A stretch of 64,000 bases of DNA from Casimicrobium huifangae (GCF_009746125.1 NZ_CP041352.1:3580436-3644435); one strand, 5' to 3'; positions 17,104 to 26,365 are shown, counted from the stretch's first letter. Numbers and translations are program-made. The notes: generated by a model not told the origin, from the sequence alone.

Positions 17104-18162
17104 CTATCGTGGCGGTAGCGCCGGCGGCGATGCACCGACACCAATTTTGGTGAAATCGATCGGGATTTTTCCTGTCGGATCCGCGCGTACCACCGTGCCG
17201 GGGCCGAGCCCCTTCGCCTGATGATACGCACGCAACTGCGCTTCGAGCAGCAGCGGATTGCAGCCAGTCACCTTGCCGGCAGCGAAAGCACCGGCGGCCT
17301 CAAGCACGCCCAGCGGTGCCGTGCCGCGCGGGCTTCCCGCAACCCCGGCGGCCAGTTCCAGCGGGTCATAGATGCGATGAATCTTGCCGTGCTCCTTTGA
17401 GCTGTCGAGGTTGGGTCCGTCGACACAGATCACCAGACCATCGTTCTCGGTCACCCCGCCCTTGATGCGTGCGCTGCCACGGCTACCGACGCGAAATACC
17501 CGGTCTGGCACGACGTGATGGCCGGTACGGTTTGGCTTGCAGGTGTCGGGCTTGTACGGTCGCAACACGCAGCGCGGGTCGCCCTTGACGTGGCCACCTT
17601 CACCGCCGCCGCGCTGCGCCGCCTTCTTCTCCGCTTCCTCTGCAGCCTTGCGCTCGGCCGCCTGCGCAGCGCGCTTCTCGGCGGCCTGTGCCGCCTCTTT
17701 GGCGACCTTCTCTGCGGCCTTGGTGCCGTACTTCGCTGCCGTCGCCGCCTGACCACCGGCGGGCCACATCGCTGCGAGATCGAGCGCCGCGCTGGCGTAG
17801 TCGCCCTCAAGCGCATAAATGCCTGCGCCCGCAAGGTTGGCCACCTCGCCGACGACCGGGATCAGTCCGACCACGTCGAGCACGCCGTGGGTCGCTGCGC
17901 TGCCCCAGGACGACCACCAGCCACCCTCGCCTGCTCCTTCGGCTTTCGGCGTCGGCGCGCTGCTACCCGACAGGTTCGGGCTAGTCTTGGGCAGGATGAT
18001 GCCGGTCGTATTGGCAATCGGTCCCGGGGCCGTGCGGCTGTTGGGCTGAACGCGGCCGCAGTTCGGAATGCAGATATTGAGCGGACCGCCCGGCGCCTGA
18101 AAGCCAATGATCTCGCCGGCCTCGTTGACGAAGGTCTTGGCGTTTGCCGGGATCTCGCTCAC
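17104..18162 (-). CDS. Polymorphic toxin, likely T6SS effector with HNH-like end
   Basis: The 352-aa protein has three parts. Residues 1-85 are Pro/Gly/Ser-rich. Residues 93-145 form the hydrophobic segment often seen before toxin domains (LDVVGLIPVVGEVANLAGAG, then IYALEGDYASAALDLAAMW). Residues 148-185 are an Ala/Lys/Glu coiled stretch. The C-terminal part from residue 190 has HHVVP (215-219) and KEHGKIHRIYDP (256-267), the histidine-rich pattern of HNH/endonuclease VII-like nucleases. It would cut nucleic acid in target cells, with the 327-aa downstream protein as guard. It starts at GTG 18162, 43 bp after a PAAR-like gene. Confidence 0.7.
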   Translation of the reverse strand: MSEIPANAKTFVNEAGEIIGFQAPGGPLNICIPNCGRVQPNSRTAPGPIANTTGIILPKTSPNLSGSSAPTPKAEGAGEGGWWSSWGSAATHGVLDVVGLIPVVGEVANLAGAGIYALEGDYASAALDLAAMWPAGGQAATAAKYGTKAAEKVAKEAAQAAEKRAAQAAERKAAEEAEKKAAQRGGGEGGHVKGDPRCVLRPYKPDTCKPNRTGHHVVPDRVFRVGSRGSARIKGGVTENDGLVICVDGPNLDSSKEHGKIHRIYDPLELAAGVAGSPRGTAPLGVLEAAGAFAAGKVTGCNPLLLEAQLRAYHQAKGLGPGTVVRADPTGKIPIDFTKIGVGASPPALPPR

Positions 18163-18205
18163 TCGCTGACTCGCGTTGCCGTGCAGATGCGCCGACGCCT
18201 GCGCG

Positions 18206-18565
18206 TCAGGGCTTCTTCCAGTTCATCCACACCTGATCGGCGGTGCGCACGATCGCCTTGCCGTTGACGTAGACGTCGCGGCTGTGGCGGATCGAGTGGC
18301 TGATCTTCATGTGGGTCTGGCTCACGACGCCCTTGCCCTTGCCCGGCTCGTCGCCCTTCACGTTGTCGACGAAGCTCTCGTTGTGCAAGAACGCCGCCTT
18401 GCCGCGAAAGTACACATTCGGCGAGCAGTGATCGCTCTGGTCCATCGTGTGCGTGATCGGGTAGGGAATCGGGTAGCCCGGCTTCTTCGGCGTGAAGCAG
18501 ATGTCGGGCAGCAGACAGACCAGCACGAACTGCTTGTCCCTGGCGGTCGCCGCTTCGTTAGCCAT
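18206..18565 (-). CDS. DUF4150 PAAR-like T6SS spike-tip protein
   Basis: The 119-aa protein fits the DUF4150 PAAR-like family: LVCLLPDICFTPKKPGYPIP, YPITHTMDQSDHCSPNVYFR, GKAAFLHNESFV, DEPGKGKGVVSQTH and DVYVNGKAIVRTADQVWMNW. Such proteins cap the VgrG trimer and carry or recruit effectors. ATG 18565 is used because MANEAATARDKQFVLVC begins the conserved part, and it overlaps the DUF2169 stop by 8 bp. No toxin domain is fused to it; the toxin is the next gene. Confidence 0.82.
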   Translation of the reverse strand: MANEAATARDKQFVLVCLLPDICFTPKKPGYPIPYPITHTMDQSDHCSPNVYFRGKAAFLHNESFVDNVKGDEPGKGKGVVSQTHMKISHSIRHSRDVYVNGKAIVRTADQVWMNWKKP

Positions 18566-19853
18566 TGATCGCTTCCTCTGGCGCCGCAACGCTTGCGGCA
18601 TCGCGCGCCTTCTGCTGTTCGGCCAGCGTGGTCGCGTTGCGTGCGCGCGCAGCCGCAACGTCCCAGGTGCCCAGTTCGAGCACTTCTATACCGCTCGCCG
18701 CCGCCACCGTGCAACGCGCGACGATCGTGAGCTTCATCGCCTCGGCATCGATGATCAGCGTGTCAACGTTCATCGCCTTGAACAGCGGGATGCCGGCATC
18801 GAGATGCAGCAGCAGCTTCAGCTCGTTGCGCGGCAGCCGGAACGCGAGGCTGCCCTCCGCCGCCTGCTCGGGCGCGACCAGGTTGACCAGCTTCACCAGC
18901 TCGCCGCCCTGGGGATAGTCGATCTGCTGGTCATCCGGCGCGCAATTCCAGTACGCAAAGTCGAAGTCGTCGGGCAGGCGCGGCCAGCGCGTCGCCTTCC
19001 ATACCTCGTCGTAGCTGCCCGCCAGCGCGCGGCGCGGCTGCCACCAGCGGCCGATGGCACCGAAGCCCACGGCCGGATACGGTGCATCGGCGTCGGGGTT
19101 GCCTGCGTTGCGCGCAGCCGTCTCCGCGTGCGCAGACGTGAACGGCTTCTCAAATATCTCGATCTGTGGCGCCGGAAACTGGCTCAAGCCCGTCTTCTTC
19201 TGCCAGTTCGGCTCGATGAGCCCGCAGCCGATCGGGTTGTAAGCCTCGTGCAGATCGATCTCCATGCGCTGATCGTCCTCAATGCGCGCGGGCCAGCCCT
19301 TCCACCACTGATTGGTGCCGCCGTAAGCGTGCTCGTAGCGGATCGGTACCGCCAGCACCGGCTCCGGCTCGCTGAGGCTGTAGCCGCCCATGAGGCCGCG
19401 GCCCAGCGTGCGCGGGCCGGTGACCGTGACGAGCTTCTGCACGATCTGCCTGCCATCGGCGCTGTCGATGCGCAGCCCTGCCGGAAACCGCGGCAGCGGC
19501 TTGCGCTTGCCGCCGCCATTCGGTGGGGCATGCGCGCTGGCGTTAACCAGCAGCACGTCGCACTTCGGCTTGAACGGCGCGAAGTCGCTCTCCTGCACAA
19601 CGCTCGAAATGTTGTCGGCGTCGTAGAACTCGTCGACCTCGCGCAGCTCGTCCTGCACGGCAGCGAGCGCGGGCGTGCCGTCGCCTTCGAGCGCGCGCAG
19701 GTCGTAGGTGATGCGCGTGACCATCACATGAAACACCTCGTCGGCCGCGTCCATCATCTGGAAGTACTGACTCGGGAATGGCGTGTGATTGCGCACCTCC
19801 GGCACGGGTGCCGCTTCGATCGGGGCAGACAGCAGCTTGTCGGGACCGTTCAT
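18558..19853 (-). CDS. DUF2169 T6SS adaptor protein
   Basis: The 431-aa protein has the ordered DUF2169 signatures: RNHTPFPSQYFQMMDA, CDVLLVNASAHAPPNGG, VTGPRTLGRG, IRYEHAYGGTNQWW, EAYNPIGCGLIEPNW, GFGAIGRWWQPRRALAGSYD, LPDDFDFAYWNCAPDDQQ and a late FRLPRNELKLLLHLD. DUF2169 proteins act as effector-specific loaders between VgrG and DUF4150-type tips; in Agrobacterium one is needed for a VgrG2-linked DNase. ATG 19853 lies one base past the vgrG stop. The last 40 residues are Ala/Glu-rich. Confidence 0.85.
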   Translation of the reverse strand: MNGPDKLLSAPIEAAPVPEVRNHTPFPSQYFQMMDAADEVFHVMVTRITYDLRALEGDGTPALAAVQDELREVDEFYDADNISSVVQESDFAPFKPKCDVLLVNASAHAPPNGGGKRKPLPRFPAGLRIDSADGRQIVQKLVTVTGPRTLGRGLMGGYSLSEPEPVLAVPIRYEHAYGGTNQWWKGWPARIEDDQRMEIDLHEAYNPIGCGLIEPNWQKKTGLSQFPAPQIEIFEKPFTSAHAETAARNAGNPDADAPYPAVGFGAIGRWWQPRRALAGSYDEVWKATRWPRLPDDFDFAYWNCAPDDQQIDYPQGGELVKLVNLVAPEQAAEGSLAFRLPRNELKLLLHLDAGIPLFKAMNVDTLIIDAEAMKLTIVARCTVAAASGIEVLELGTWDVAAARARNATTLAEQQKARDAASVAAPEEAING

Positions 19854-19854
19854 C

Positions 19855-22023
19855 TCAGTTGAGGTCGATGCGTTTGGAGTCGAGCTGGATGTGCTTGCTG
19901 CCCACGATGTCGATGTCCTTGCCATTGACCGTGACGCTGCCGTCTTTCTTCATGACCAACACGCTGTTGCCGACGACCAGTTCGATCGTCTCGCCGGCCT
20001 CTAGCTTGAAACTCTTGCCCACCTTGACCGACTTGTTCTGGCCGATCTGTTCGAACTGGCTGAGCCCCACGACTGTAGCCATGACGGCGCCGACGTTGAG
20101 GTTGTAGCCAGCGCCCACGTTTTCCATGCGGCCCAGCCCAACGTTCTGCATGTAGGCCATGCCGATGGTCTCGGTCTTGAAGCGGCCAACGTTGATCGAC
20201 CAGGTCTTGCCGATCTTGTCGATCTCGTTGTTGCCGACCGACTTGCTGCGCGTCTTGCCGATGCTGACTGTCTCGTTGAGATCGACAGTGCGCGTGCGGT
20301 TCTGGTGGATGGTGATGGTCTCGTTCTTGTCGACCTCTTCATCGCGTTGGCCGTGCACGGTGATCGTCTCGTTGCGGTCAACCGTCTCGGTGCGGTCGCG
20401 CTGGATGTGATTGAGCTCGTCACGGTCGATGGTTTTGCGGCGGTCGCGGCCGACCCATTTCGTTTCGTCGTTCTCGACCTCGGTCAGTTGGTCCTTCTGC
20501 GCATGCAGCCAGAGCTGCTCTTCGCCTTTCTTGTCCTCGAAGCGGATGGCGTTGGCGTCACCGGCGCCATTCTTCATACCGGCGCCGGGCGCGCCGCCCT
20601 TGCTGCTGCGGGTGAGGATGCCCGACTGCGTCTTGTTGTCCGGCAGTGCCCACGGCGGCATCTGGTCCGCGTTGTAAACGCGGCCCGTGATGATCGGATA
20701 GTCCGGGTCGCCGTCGATGTGATCGACGATCACCTCCTGGCCGATGCGCGGAATGTGAATCGCGCCGTAATTCGACCCGGCCCAAGGGTGCGACACGCGC
20801 ATCCAGCACGACGAGTTCTCGTCGTTACTGCCGTAGCGGTCCCACGGAAACTGCACCTTCACGCGACCGTACTCGTCGGTGTAGATTTCTTCTCCGGGCG
20901 GGCCGACGACCACTGCCACTTGCGGGCCATTGCTGCGCGGCTTCTCGGTCAATCGCTGCGGCCGATACGTGATCGACGTGGGCTGCGCAAGCACCGCGAA
21001 ATTCCACTCCGCGCCGGCCGTGGTCGAGGCGGTCGAGCCATACGGGTTGTCCTTCAGGTGATAGGTGACACCGACAATCAGATGTTCGCGGTTCTGGTCA
21101 CCACGCGGGCAGCGCGCCAGCGTCATCAGGTAGCCGGGCGCCAGCGTGCGCAGCGTGCCATCACCGCTGGCGCGGGCCTGCTCCGCCTGCAATGCCTCCA
21201 TGCGAGCGCGGGCATAGTTTTCACCGTCACCAACGTCGACGTAACCGCCGGGCCACTGGTAGCGCTCCCAGGCATCAAACGTGTGGCCAGCCGGGTGCTT
21301 GTTGCGGGTCGAGAGGTCAGCCTTCGGTCGCTTGAAGTCGTAGTCGGTGGTCAGGTATTCGCCGGAATCAAGCTCCTCACGCGGTCGCCAGGCGTAGAAA
21401 TGCTCTTCGTCAGCCACCGTCGCTGCATCAAGCCCGATGTAGTTCACCGTCGAGCGGCCCGGCAACGCAGCGTGCGACGCAATGCCGTCGGCCAGTACCA
21501 GCGTGTGTTTGCCGGCAGCATGCTCGAAGAAGTAGTAGATCCCTTCGTGCTCCATGATCCGCGAGACGAAATTGAGATCGGTCTCGTGATATTGCACGCA
21601 GTAGTCCCAGATCCGATAGCTGCCGGAAAGCTTGCGCTTGATCGGAAAGCCATACTTGCCGAGCACTGCCTCGACGATGTCGGGCACTTTCTGCTGCTGA
21701 AAAATTTTGCTGTCGGAGCGGCGCGACGCGAGCCACAGCCACGGCCGCAGCCGTGCTTCGTAGAGATGGTAGTCACCGCTGCGCCCGTTCATGGCAAAAC
21801 GCGTGCAGATACCGTTCAGATAGCGCGGCGGACCACCGTTTTCGGTCTCGATGGCGAGCGTGATGTCCTTGCCGAGCAGTGCCTTCGCTGCGATGCCAAC
21901 CTGCTTCGACAGCAGTGACACGCGCAGGTCAAATAGCGTGGACAGCGCTTCGCTGCCATGCGCTTCGAGAAACTGCAGCGCTTCCGGTCCGAGCGGCGTG
22001 GTGGCTTCTACCAGGCGGGGCAT
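19855..22023 (-). CDS. vgrG: Type VI secretion spike protein VgrG
   Basis: The 722-aa protein forms the trimeric spike of the T6SS. Its gp27-like half contains LFDLRVSLLSKQVGIAAKAL, DYHLYEARLRPWLWL and FVSRIMEHEGIYYFFEH. The gp5 OB-fold part contains DEYGRVKVQFPWDR and MRVSHPWAGSNYGAIHIPRI with GQEVIVDHIDGDPDYPIITG. Residues from about 520 to the end are short beta-helix needle repeats (DRTETVDRNETITVHG and similar), with no extra catalytic domain. Cargo must therefore ride on the separate tip and adaptor encoded next. It overlaps the FHA gene by 16 bp. Confidence 0.95.
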   Translation of the reverse strand: MPRLVEATTPLGPEALQFLEAHGSEALSTLFDLRVSLLSKQVGIAAKALLGKDITLAIETENGGPPRYLNGICTRFAMNGRSGDYHLYEARLRPWLWLASRRSDSKIFQQQKVPDIVEAVLGKYGFPIKRKLSGSYRIWDYCVQYHETDLNFVSRIMEHEGIYYFFEHAAGKHTLVLADGIASHAALPGRSTVNYIGLDAATVADEEHFYAWRPREELDSGEYLTTDYDFKRPKADLSTRNKHPAGHTFDAWERYQWPGGYVDVGDGENYARARMEALQAEQARASGDGTLRTLAPGYLMTLARCPRGDQNREHLIVGVTYHLKDNPYGSTASTTAGAEWNFAVLAQPTSITYRPQRLTEKPRSNGPQVAVVVGPPGEEIYTDEYGRVKVQFPWDRYGSNDENSSCWMRVSHPWAGSNYGAIHIPRIGQEVIVDHIDGDPDYPIITGRVYNADQMPPWALPDNKTQSGILTRSSKGGAPGAGMKNGAGDANAIRFEDKKGEEQLWLHAQKDQLTEVENDETKWVGRDRRKTIDRDELNHIQRDRTETVDRNETITVHGQRDEEVDKNETITIHQNRTRTVDLNETVSIGKTRSKSVGNNEIDKIGKTWSINVGRFKTETIGMAYMQNVGLGRMENVGAGYNLNVGAVMATVVGLSQFEQIGQNKSVKVGKSFKLEAGETIELVVGNSVLVMKKDGSVTVNGKDIDIVGSKHIQLDSKRIDLN

Positions 22024-23108
22024 GGCTCACCTTGCCGCGGCGCGGCAAACAGACCGGCCGCGATACCTTCGTATCCCGTGGCCTGCAGCCGCGCAGCCGC
22101 GTTGCCGCCCGACTGCAAACTGGCCAGCGCAATTTCGCGCGCACCATCGGCCGCCCCTGCGTACGCCTCGGCAAACACACGGCCCCAGGCCTGCTGAAAG
22201 TCGTCCTCGGCAGCGGTCTGCAGCTCGGCGATACGCATGCTTTGCACATCCCACCAGCGCGCCTTGACGGTGCTGGCAGCGATCTGTGCGCTGGCGATCT
22301 GCGTTTCGCGCAGCGACTCATCAACCTGCCGGGGATCAAGCCGGGACAGCATGTCGGTCAGTGCCGCGCGCATCCCTGCCATCACACCGGCGTCGTGTGC
22401 CAGCAGATCCGCAAAGGCATCGGGCATGGCACGCGTGGCGTGCATGAATCCGGGCAGATGCCCGCTCAGCAGTTGCACCATGGCAGCATCCGCGTTGGGC
22501 AAGAAGGCGAGCGGATTGTTTGACTGATCGGTGAGCATGGCGGCGCCCAGCCGCACTTCGCGCTGCGTGATGGCGCGCGCGGCGAGCAGGTCCATGGTGC
22601 CCTGCACGGCATGACGCAGCATCGCACCGAGCAGTTCTGCTGTCTCGCCGGTGAGACCTTCCGGCGCCAGCGCATCGGCTGGCAGTCGGGCGCCCTCGGC
22701 GAACGCCGCCCCCAGCGCGGCGGTGGTGGTCGCGGGCCGTTCGCGCGCCGGCGCAACGGCGACCGGCGACGGCACTACGCCCCGCTCGTCAAGCACGTGG
22801 GCAGCGAGCAGATAAGGGCCGATTTCGATCACATCGTCGTCCTGCACGATGGCGCTCTCACCGGGCAGCACCTCATGCTCGCCAACATTCACTGCGAGGC
22901 TGGCCGAGCGGTTGCTGAGGATTGGCACGCCGCGGACGAAGGTGACCTCGGCATGAATGCGCGAAACGCGGCAAAAGCGGTCGTCCAGCACCAGGGTGTT
23001 GCGTACGTCGCGCCCGATGGTGCCGCCCTCACCGGCAATCACGCAGCGGCGATGCGGGGCCGGGAACACGTAGTCCAGCGCAGCGATCTCGAGGATCAGT
23101 TCGGGCAT
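22008..23108 (-). CDS. T6SS-associated FHA domain protein, TagH/ImpI-like
   Basis: The 366-aa protein has an N-terminal FHA domain (GGTIGRDVRNTLVLDDRFCR, then VSRIHAEVTFV and LSNRSASLAVNVG) that should bind phosphothreonine peptides. A Pro/Ala linker precedes a C-terminal helical domain typical of T6SS FHA proteins (AMLRHAVQGTMDLLAARA, DQSNNPLAFLPNADAAMVQL). In known systems such proteins belong to threonine-phosphorylation control of the secretion machine. It is first in the cargo operon and overlaps vgrG. ATG 23108 is preferred; an in-frame GTG at 23168 would add 20 residues. Confidence 0.78.
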   Translation of the reverse strand: MPELILEIAALDYVFPAPHRRCVIAGEGGTIGRDVRNTLVLDDRFCRVSRIHAEVTFVRGVPILSNRSASLAVNVGEHEVLPGESAIVQDDDVIEIGPYLLAAHVLDERGVVPSPVAVAPARERPATTTAALGAAFAEGARLPADALAPEGLTGETAELLGAMLRHAVQGTMDLLAARAITQREVRLGAAMLTDQSNNPLAFLPNADAAMVQLLSGHLPGFMHATRAMPDAFADLLAHDAGVMAGMRAALTDMLSRLDPRQVDESLRETQIASAQIAASTVKARWWDVQSMRIAELQTAAEDDFQQAWGRVFAEAYAGAADGAREIALASLQSGGNAAARLQATGYEGIAAGLFAAPRQGEPCPAW

Positions 23109-23320
23109 GAGGAGGCAGCAGTTTTTTCGACTCGACGCAGCGGAACGCTCTACGGCGAACTCTGTCACCGTATTGTGTCATTTTTCTTGTCGTTTAATGA
23201 CGTCAGCATAATCTGAGTCAGCTAAGAAACGCGAGCAATCCTGCCAACGGCCGTTCGTTACAGACAGGTGGTCCGTGCGTCACGCGTGGCGCACTGCGCT
23301 CGGAAGGTGCGGGCTGCTGG

Positions 23321-24991
23321 CTACTGGCGTGCAGCGGCGCTGGCGGCGATCGCACGGGCCGCAGCTTCGGCGACCCGGATGCCATCAATACCCGCCGACA
23401 TGATGCCGCCGGCATAGCCTGCGCCTTCACCCGCCGGATACAGGCCGGCGACGTTGAGGCTCTGCAGGTCGTCGTCGCGGCGCTTGATGCGGATCGGCGA
23501 ACTGGTGCGCGTCTCCACCGCCGTCAGCACGGCGTCGGGCATGAAGAAGCCGGGAATCGTCTTGTCGAACGCGGGCAAGGCCTCACGCATGGCGACCACC
23601 GCGTAGTCCGGCAGCGCGGTCGCCAGATCGGTCAGATGCACGCCGGGCTTGAAGCTGGGCTCGACGCTGCCGAACGCGGTGGAAGCGCGCCCGGCGACGA
23701 AATCTCCGACCAGCTGCCCCGGCGCGTTGTAGTTGCCGCCGCCGAGCTCGTAGGCACGGCTTTCCCAGTGGCGCTGGAAGTCGATGCCACCGAGCGGGTT
23801 CTGCATGTCGGCCGGAAAGTCAGCCGGTTCGATACCGACCACAACGCCGGCATTGGCGTTGCGCTCGTTGCGGGAATACTGGCTCATGCCGTTGGTGACC
23901 ACACGGCCTTCTTCCGATGTCGCCGCGACCACCGTGCCGCCAGGGCACATGCAGAAGCTGTAGACCGCGCGACCGTTCGACGCGTGATGAACGAGCTTGT
24001 AGTCCGCAGCACCGAGGATCGCGTTGCCCGCGTTCGGGCCGAAGCGGGCGCGGTCGATCAGGCCCTGCGGATGCTCGATGCGAAAGCCAATCGAGAACGG
24101 CTTCGGCTCGATGTAGACACCGCGTTCATGCAGCATCTTGAAAGTGTCGCGCGCGCTGTGGCCGATGGCGAGGATGACCTGATCGGCAGTGAGCGTTTCG
24201 CCGTTGTCGAGCACCACGCCGCGAATGCGCCGCGTTCGCGCCGGGTCGGCTGCGTTGGTTTGCTCCTCCAGCACAAGATCAACCACCTTGTGTTGAAAGC
24301 GGAATTCACCGCCCAGCGATTCGATTGTCGCGCGGATGTGCTCCACCATCTTCACCAGGCGAAAGGTGCCGATGTGCGGCTTGCTGACGTAGAGGATTTC
24401 CTCGGGCGCACCGGCCTTGACGAACTCCTCAAGCACCTTGCGGCCGTAGTGTTTCGGGTCTTTCACCTGCGTCCACAGTTTGCCGTCGCTGAAGGTGCCA
24501 GCGCCGCCCTCGCCGAACTGCACGTTGGACTCGGTATTCAGCTCACGCTTGCGCCAGAAGCCCCAGGTGTCTTTCGTTCGCTCACGAACAACCTTGCCAC
24601 GCTCGAGGATGATGGGTTTCAGTCCCATCTGCGCGAGGATCAGCGCCGCGAGAATGCCGCAGGGGCCGAAGCCGATGACGATCGGACGCGGCGTACCGGC
24701 GGCAAATGAACCCGGCGCGGCGACGTACTTGTACGAAGTGTCCGGCGTCGGCGTGATGTGAACATCCTTGCGGAAGCGCTTCAGCAGCGCCGCCTCCAGC
24801 GACTTGGGCAATTCCACGTCCAGCGTGTAGACGAGCTGGATGTCCGCTTTCTTGCGTGAATCGTAGCCGCGCCGGAACACGGTGAAACCGAGCAAATCCT
24901 CGGCCTTGATGGCAAGCCGCGCCAGGATGGCCGCCGGCAGCGCCGCCTCGACGTGGTCAAGCGGCAATTTGAGTTCGGTGATGCGCAGCAT
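23321..24991 (-). CDS. FAD-dependent dehydrogenase, COG2509 type
   Basis: The 556-aa flavoprotein has an N-terminal alpha/beta part of about 100 residues (MLRITELKLPLDHVEAAL), then a Rossmann motif IVIGFGPCGILAALILAQMG with ILERG, and FAD-contact segments NVQFGEGGAGTFSDGKLWTQ and QVILAIGHSARDTFKML. The end reads AGLYPAGEGAGYAGGIMSAG. The layout matches large uncharacterised FAD-dependent dehydrogenases of 530-560 aa in proteobacteria. The substrate is unknown. It is followed on the same strand, 24 bp upstream, by a LysR gene; co-transcription is possible. About 210 bp without a gene separate its stop from the T6SS operon. Confidence 0.8.
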   Translation of the reverse strand: MLRITELKLPLDHVEAALPAAILARLAIKAEDLLGFTVFRRGYDSRKKADIQLVYTLDVELPKSLEAALLKRFRKDVHITPTPDTSYKYVAAPGSFAAGTPRPIVIGFGPCGILAALILAQMGLKPIILERGKVVRERTKDTWGFWRKRELNTESNVQFGEGGAGTFSDGKLWTQVKDPKHYGRKVLEEFVKAGAPEEILYVSKPHIGTFRLVKMVEHIRATIESLGGEFRFQHKVVDLVLEEQTNAADPARTRRIRGVVLDNGETLTADQVILAIGHSARDTFKMLHERGVYIEPKPFSIGFRIEHPQGLIDRARFGPNAGNAILGAADYKLVHHASNGRAVYSFCMCPGGTVVAATSEEGRVVTNGMSQYSRNERNANAGVVVGIEPADFPADMQNPLGGIDFQRHWESRAYELGGGNYNAPGQLVGDFVAGRASTAFGSVEPSFKPGVHLTDLATALPDYAVVAMREALPAFDKTIPGFFMPDAVLTAVETRTSSPIRIKRRDDDLQSLNVAGLYPAGEGAGYAGGIMSAGIDGIRVAEAAARAIAASAAARQ

Positions 24992-25015
24992 CGCACGCTC
25001 CAGACGGGCGGAAAG

Positions 25016-25993
25016 TTAGTCCGCAATGGCTTGCATGTTAGCGAGCCCGCAGCGCTCCAGCCACGCGCAGAATGCAGCCACTGCAGCGTTGCCCTGGGTG
25101 CGCGGCGCGCGTATCCAGTAGTTGTCCTTGGGGCCGACCACAATGTGCGGAAACGGTTGTCGCAACGCCCCTTCTGCGATCAGCTCGGCCAGCAGCGAGG
25201 TAGGTGCCAGCGCCATGCCGGCGCCCTGCAACGCCGCATTGAGGGCGAGATGCACATGGTCGAAGCTGAGCCGGGTGCGCGGCCAGTGCGCTTCGTCGAG
25301 GCCGGCTGCCTGCAACCATTCCGCCCAGACCGTTGGCGTTGAGCGGCTCTCCAGCATCGCGTGTTGCCCGATGTCATCAAGCGCTGCGAGCGGCCGCGTG
25401 GGCGTCACCAGCGCGGGGCTGCACACCAGCGTCATCGTCTCGCCAAGGAAGCGCCCCGCCTCGACGCCACGCCAGTCGCGGCGCTGCAACTGGCTGCGCA
25501 GCTCATCGCTGGTGTAGCAGCGGATCGATACATCCGACGCGGCCGGGTCAAAGTCGTAGCGGGCGTAGTTGGTCGACAGATCGACATCAACCGCGGGGTT
25601 TTCGGCGCAGAAGTCCGCCAGCCGCGGAATCAGCCAGTAAGTCGCCAGCGTCGAGAAGGCGCTCACCGTGATGCGCTCGCGACGGGCGCGACGCTGCAGG
25701 CTGCGCGTGGCGTCCGCCATCAGGTCGAGCGCCGTGGACAGGCTCGGCGCGTACGCCGCGCCCGCCGTCGTCAGCACAATGCGGCGACCTTCGCGCTGCA
25801 CCAGCTTGGCGTCGAGCCAGTGTTCGAGCGCCTTGACCTGATGACTCACCGCCCCTTGCGTGACATGCAGCTCGGCTGCGGCAAGCGTGACACTTTGATG
25901 CCGCGCCACGGCCTCGAAAGCGCGCAACATCGACAGCGGTGGCAGCGAGCGTCGGGGCGCTTCGCTGGCCAGCAATTCATTAGTTTTGTTCAT
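25016..25993 (-). CDS. LysR family regulator, GcvA-like
   Basis: The 325-aa regulator has an N-terminal winged helix (RSLPPLSMLRAFEAVARHQS, VTLAAAELHVTQGAVSHQVKAL, WLDAKLVQREGRRIVLTTAG) and a substrate-binding domain. The start PPLSMLRAFEAVARH and the HVTQGAVSHQVK helix are typical of the GcvA subgroup. The effector and targets are unknown. Upstream is an AT-rich gap that could hold its own promoter. It may be transcribed together with the FAD dehydrogenase, which begins 24 bp after its stop. Confidence 0.88.
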   Translation of the reverse strand: MNKTNELLASEAPRRSLPPLSMLRAFEAVARHQSVTLAAAELHVTQGAVSHQVKALEHWLDAKLVQREGRRIVLTTAGAAYAPSLSTALDLMADATRSLQRRARRERITVSAFSTLATYWLIPRLADFCAENPAVDVDLSTNYARYDFDPAASDVSIRCYTSDELRSQLQRRDWRGVEAGRFLGETMTLVCSPALVTPTRPLAALDDIGQHAMLESRSTPTVWAEWLQAAGLDEAHWPRTRLSFDHVHLALNAALQGAGMALAPTSLLAELIAEGALRQPFPHIVVGPKDNYWIRAPRTQGNAAVAAFCAWLERCGLANMQAIAD

Positions 25994-26192
25994 TGTTTAT
26001 TCAGAATTGCTCGATAGTCGTGGCGAATATTGATCCATAGCATTCAGCGCCATTGCCAGATAACTCCCGATGAATGGCAGGAATGAATATTTTAGATTTG
26101 CTCATTGAATATCGAACTCATGCGGCGCCGTCAGCAACCCCATTGCGACTGCCAGCAGCGCTTCGTGGCGAGCAAAACCAGGCGCTCGGCAA
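25994..26192. other. AT-rich gap upstream of LysR gene
   Basis: About 200 bp without a credible gene. The part next to the LysR start (about 25990-26130) is clearly more AT-rich than its surroundings and has several GAATATT and ATTGAATAT-like words, which suits a LysR-controlled promoter region. I found no convincing hexamer pair. Confidence 0.4.
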
Positions 26193-26314
26193 TACAGCTT
26201 TGCGTGGAAACCCGCACCCAAGCTGGGCTCAGAAGGTCATTTGGCGACTTTCCGGTATTCGGCAGAATGAACGCCTAAGCCCTCATGGAATGGGCTTTTC
26301 AAGGAAAAGCTGAT
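26193..26314. repeat. Intergenic palindromic repeat, copy C
   Basis: A degenerate copy. Outer ends are TACAGCTTT (from 26193) and AAAGCTGAT (to 26314), inner arms are AGCTGGGCT and TAAGCCCTCATGGAATGG, and the core is decayed to TTTGGCGACTTTCC near 26241-26254. It lies 52 bp past the stop of the TPR gene. A 79-codon open frame crosses it but looks accidental. Confidence 0.65.
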
Positions 26315-26365
26315 GGGCGGCGCGGCGTTGTCGGCTTCTGGAAAATGCGGCAGCCTGGCGGTTCC

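Noticed and set aside
20305-21918. Long plus-strand open frame across vgrG
   Set aside because: Antisense shadow of vgrG; no motif or ribosome binding site.
16112-23108. Prophage tail module
   Set aside because: VgrG resembles phage tail spikes, but DUF2169, DUF4150 and the T6SS-type FHA protein indicate T6SS, and no other phage gene or integrase is present.
26074-26313. 79-codon plus-strand frame
   Set aside because: It crosses repeat copy C and an AT-rich gap, with mixed composition and no ribosome binding site.
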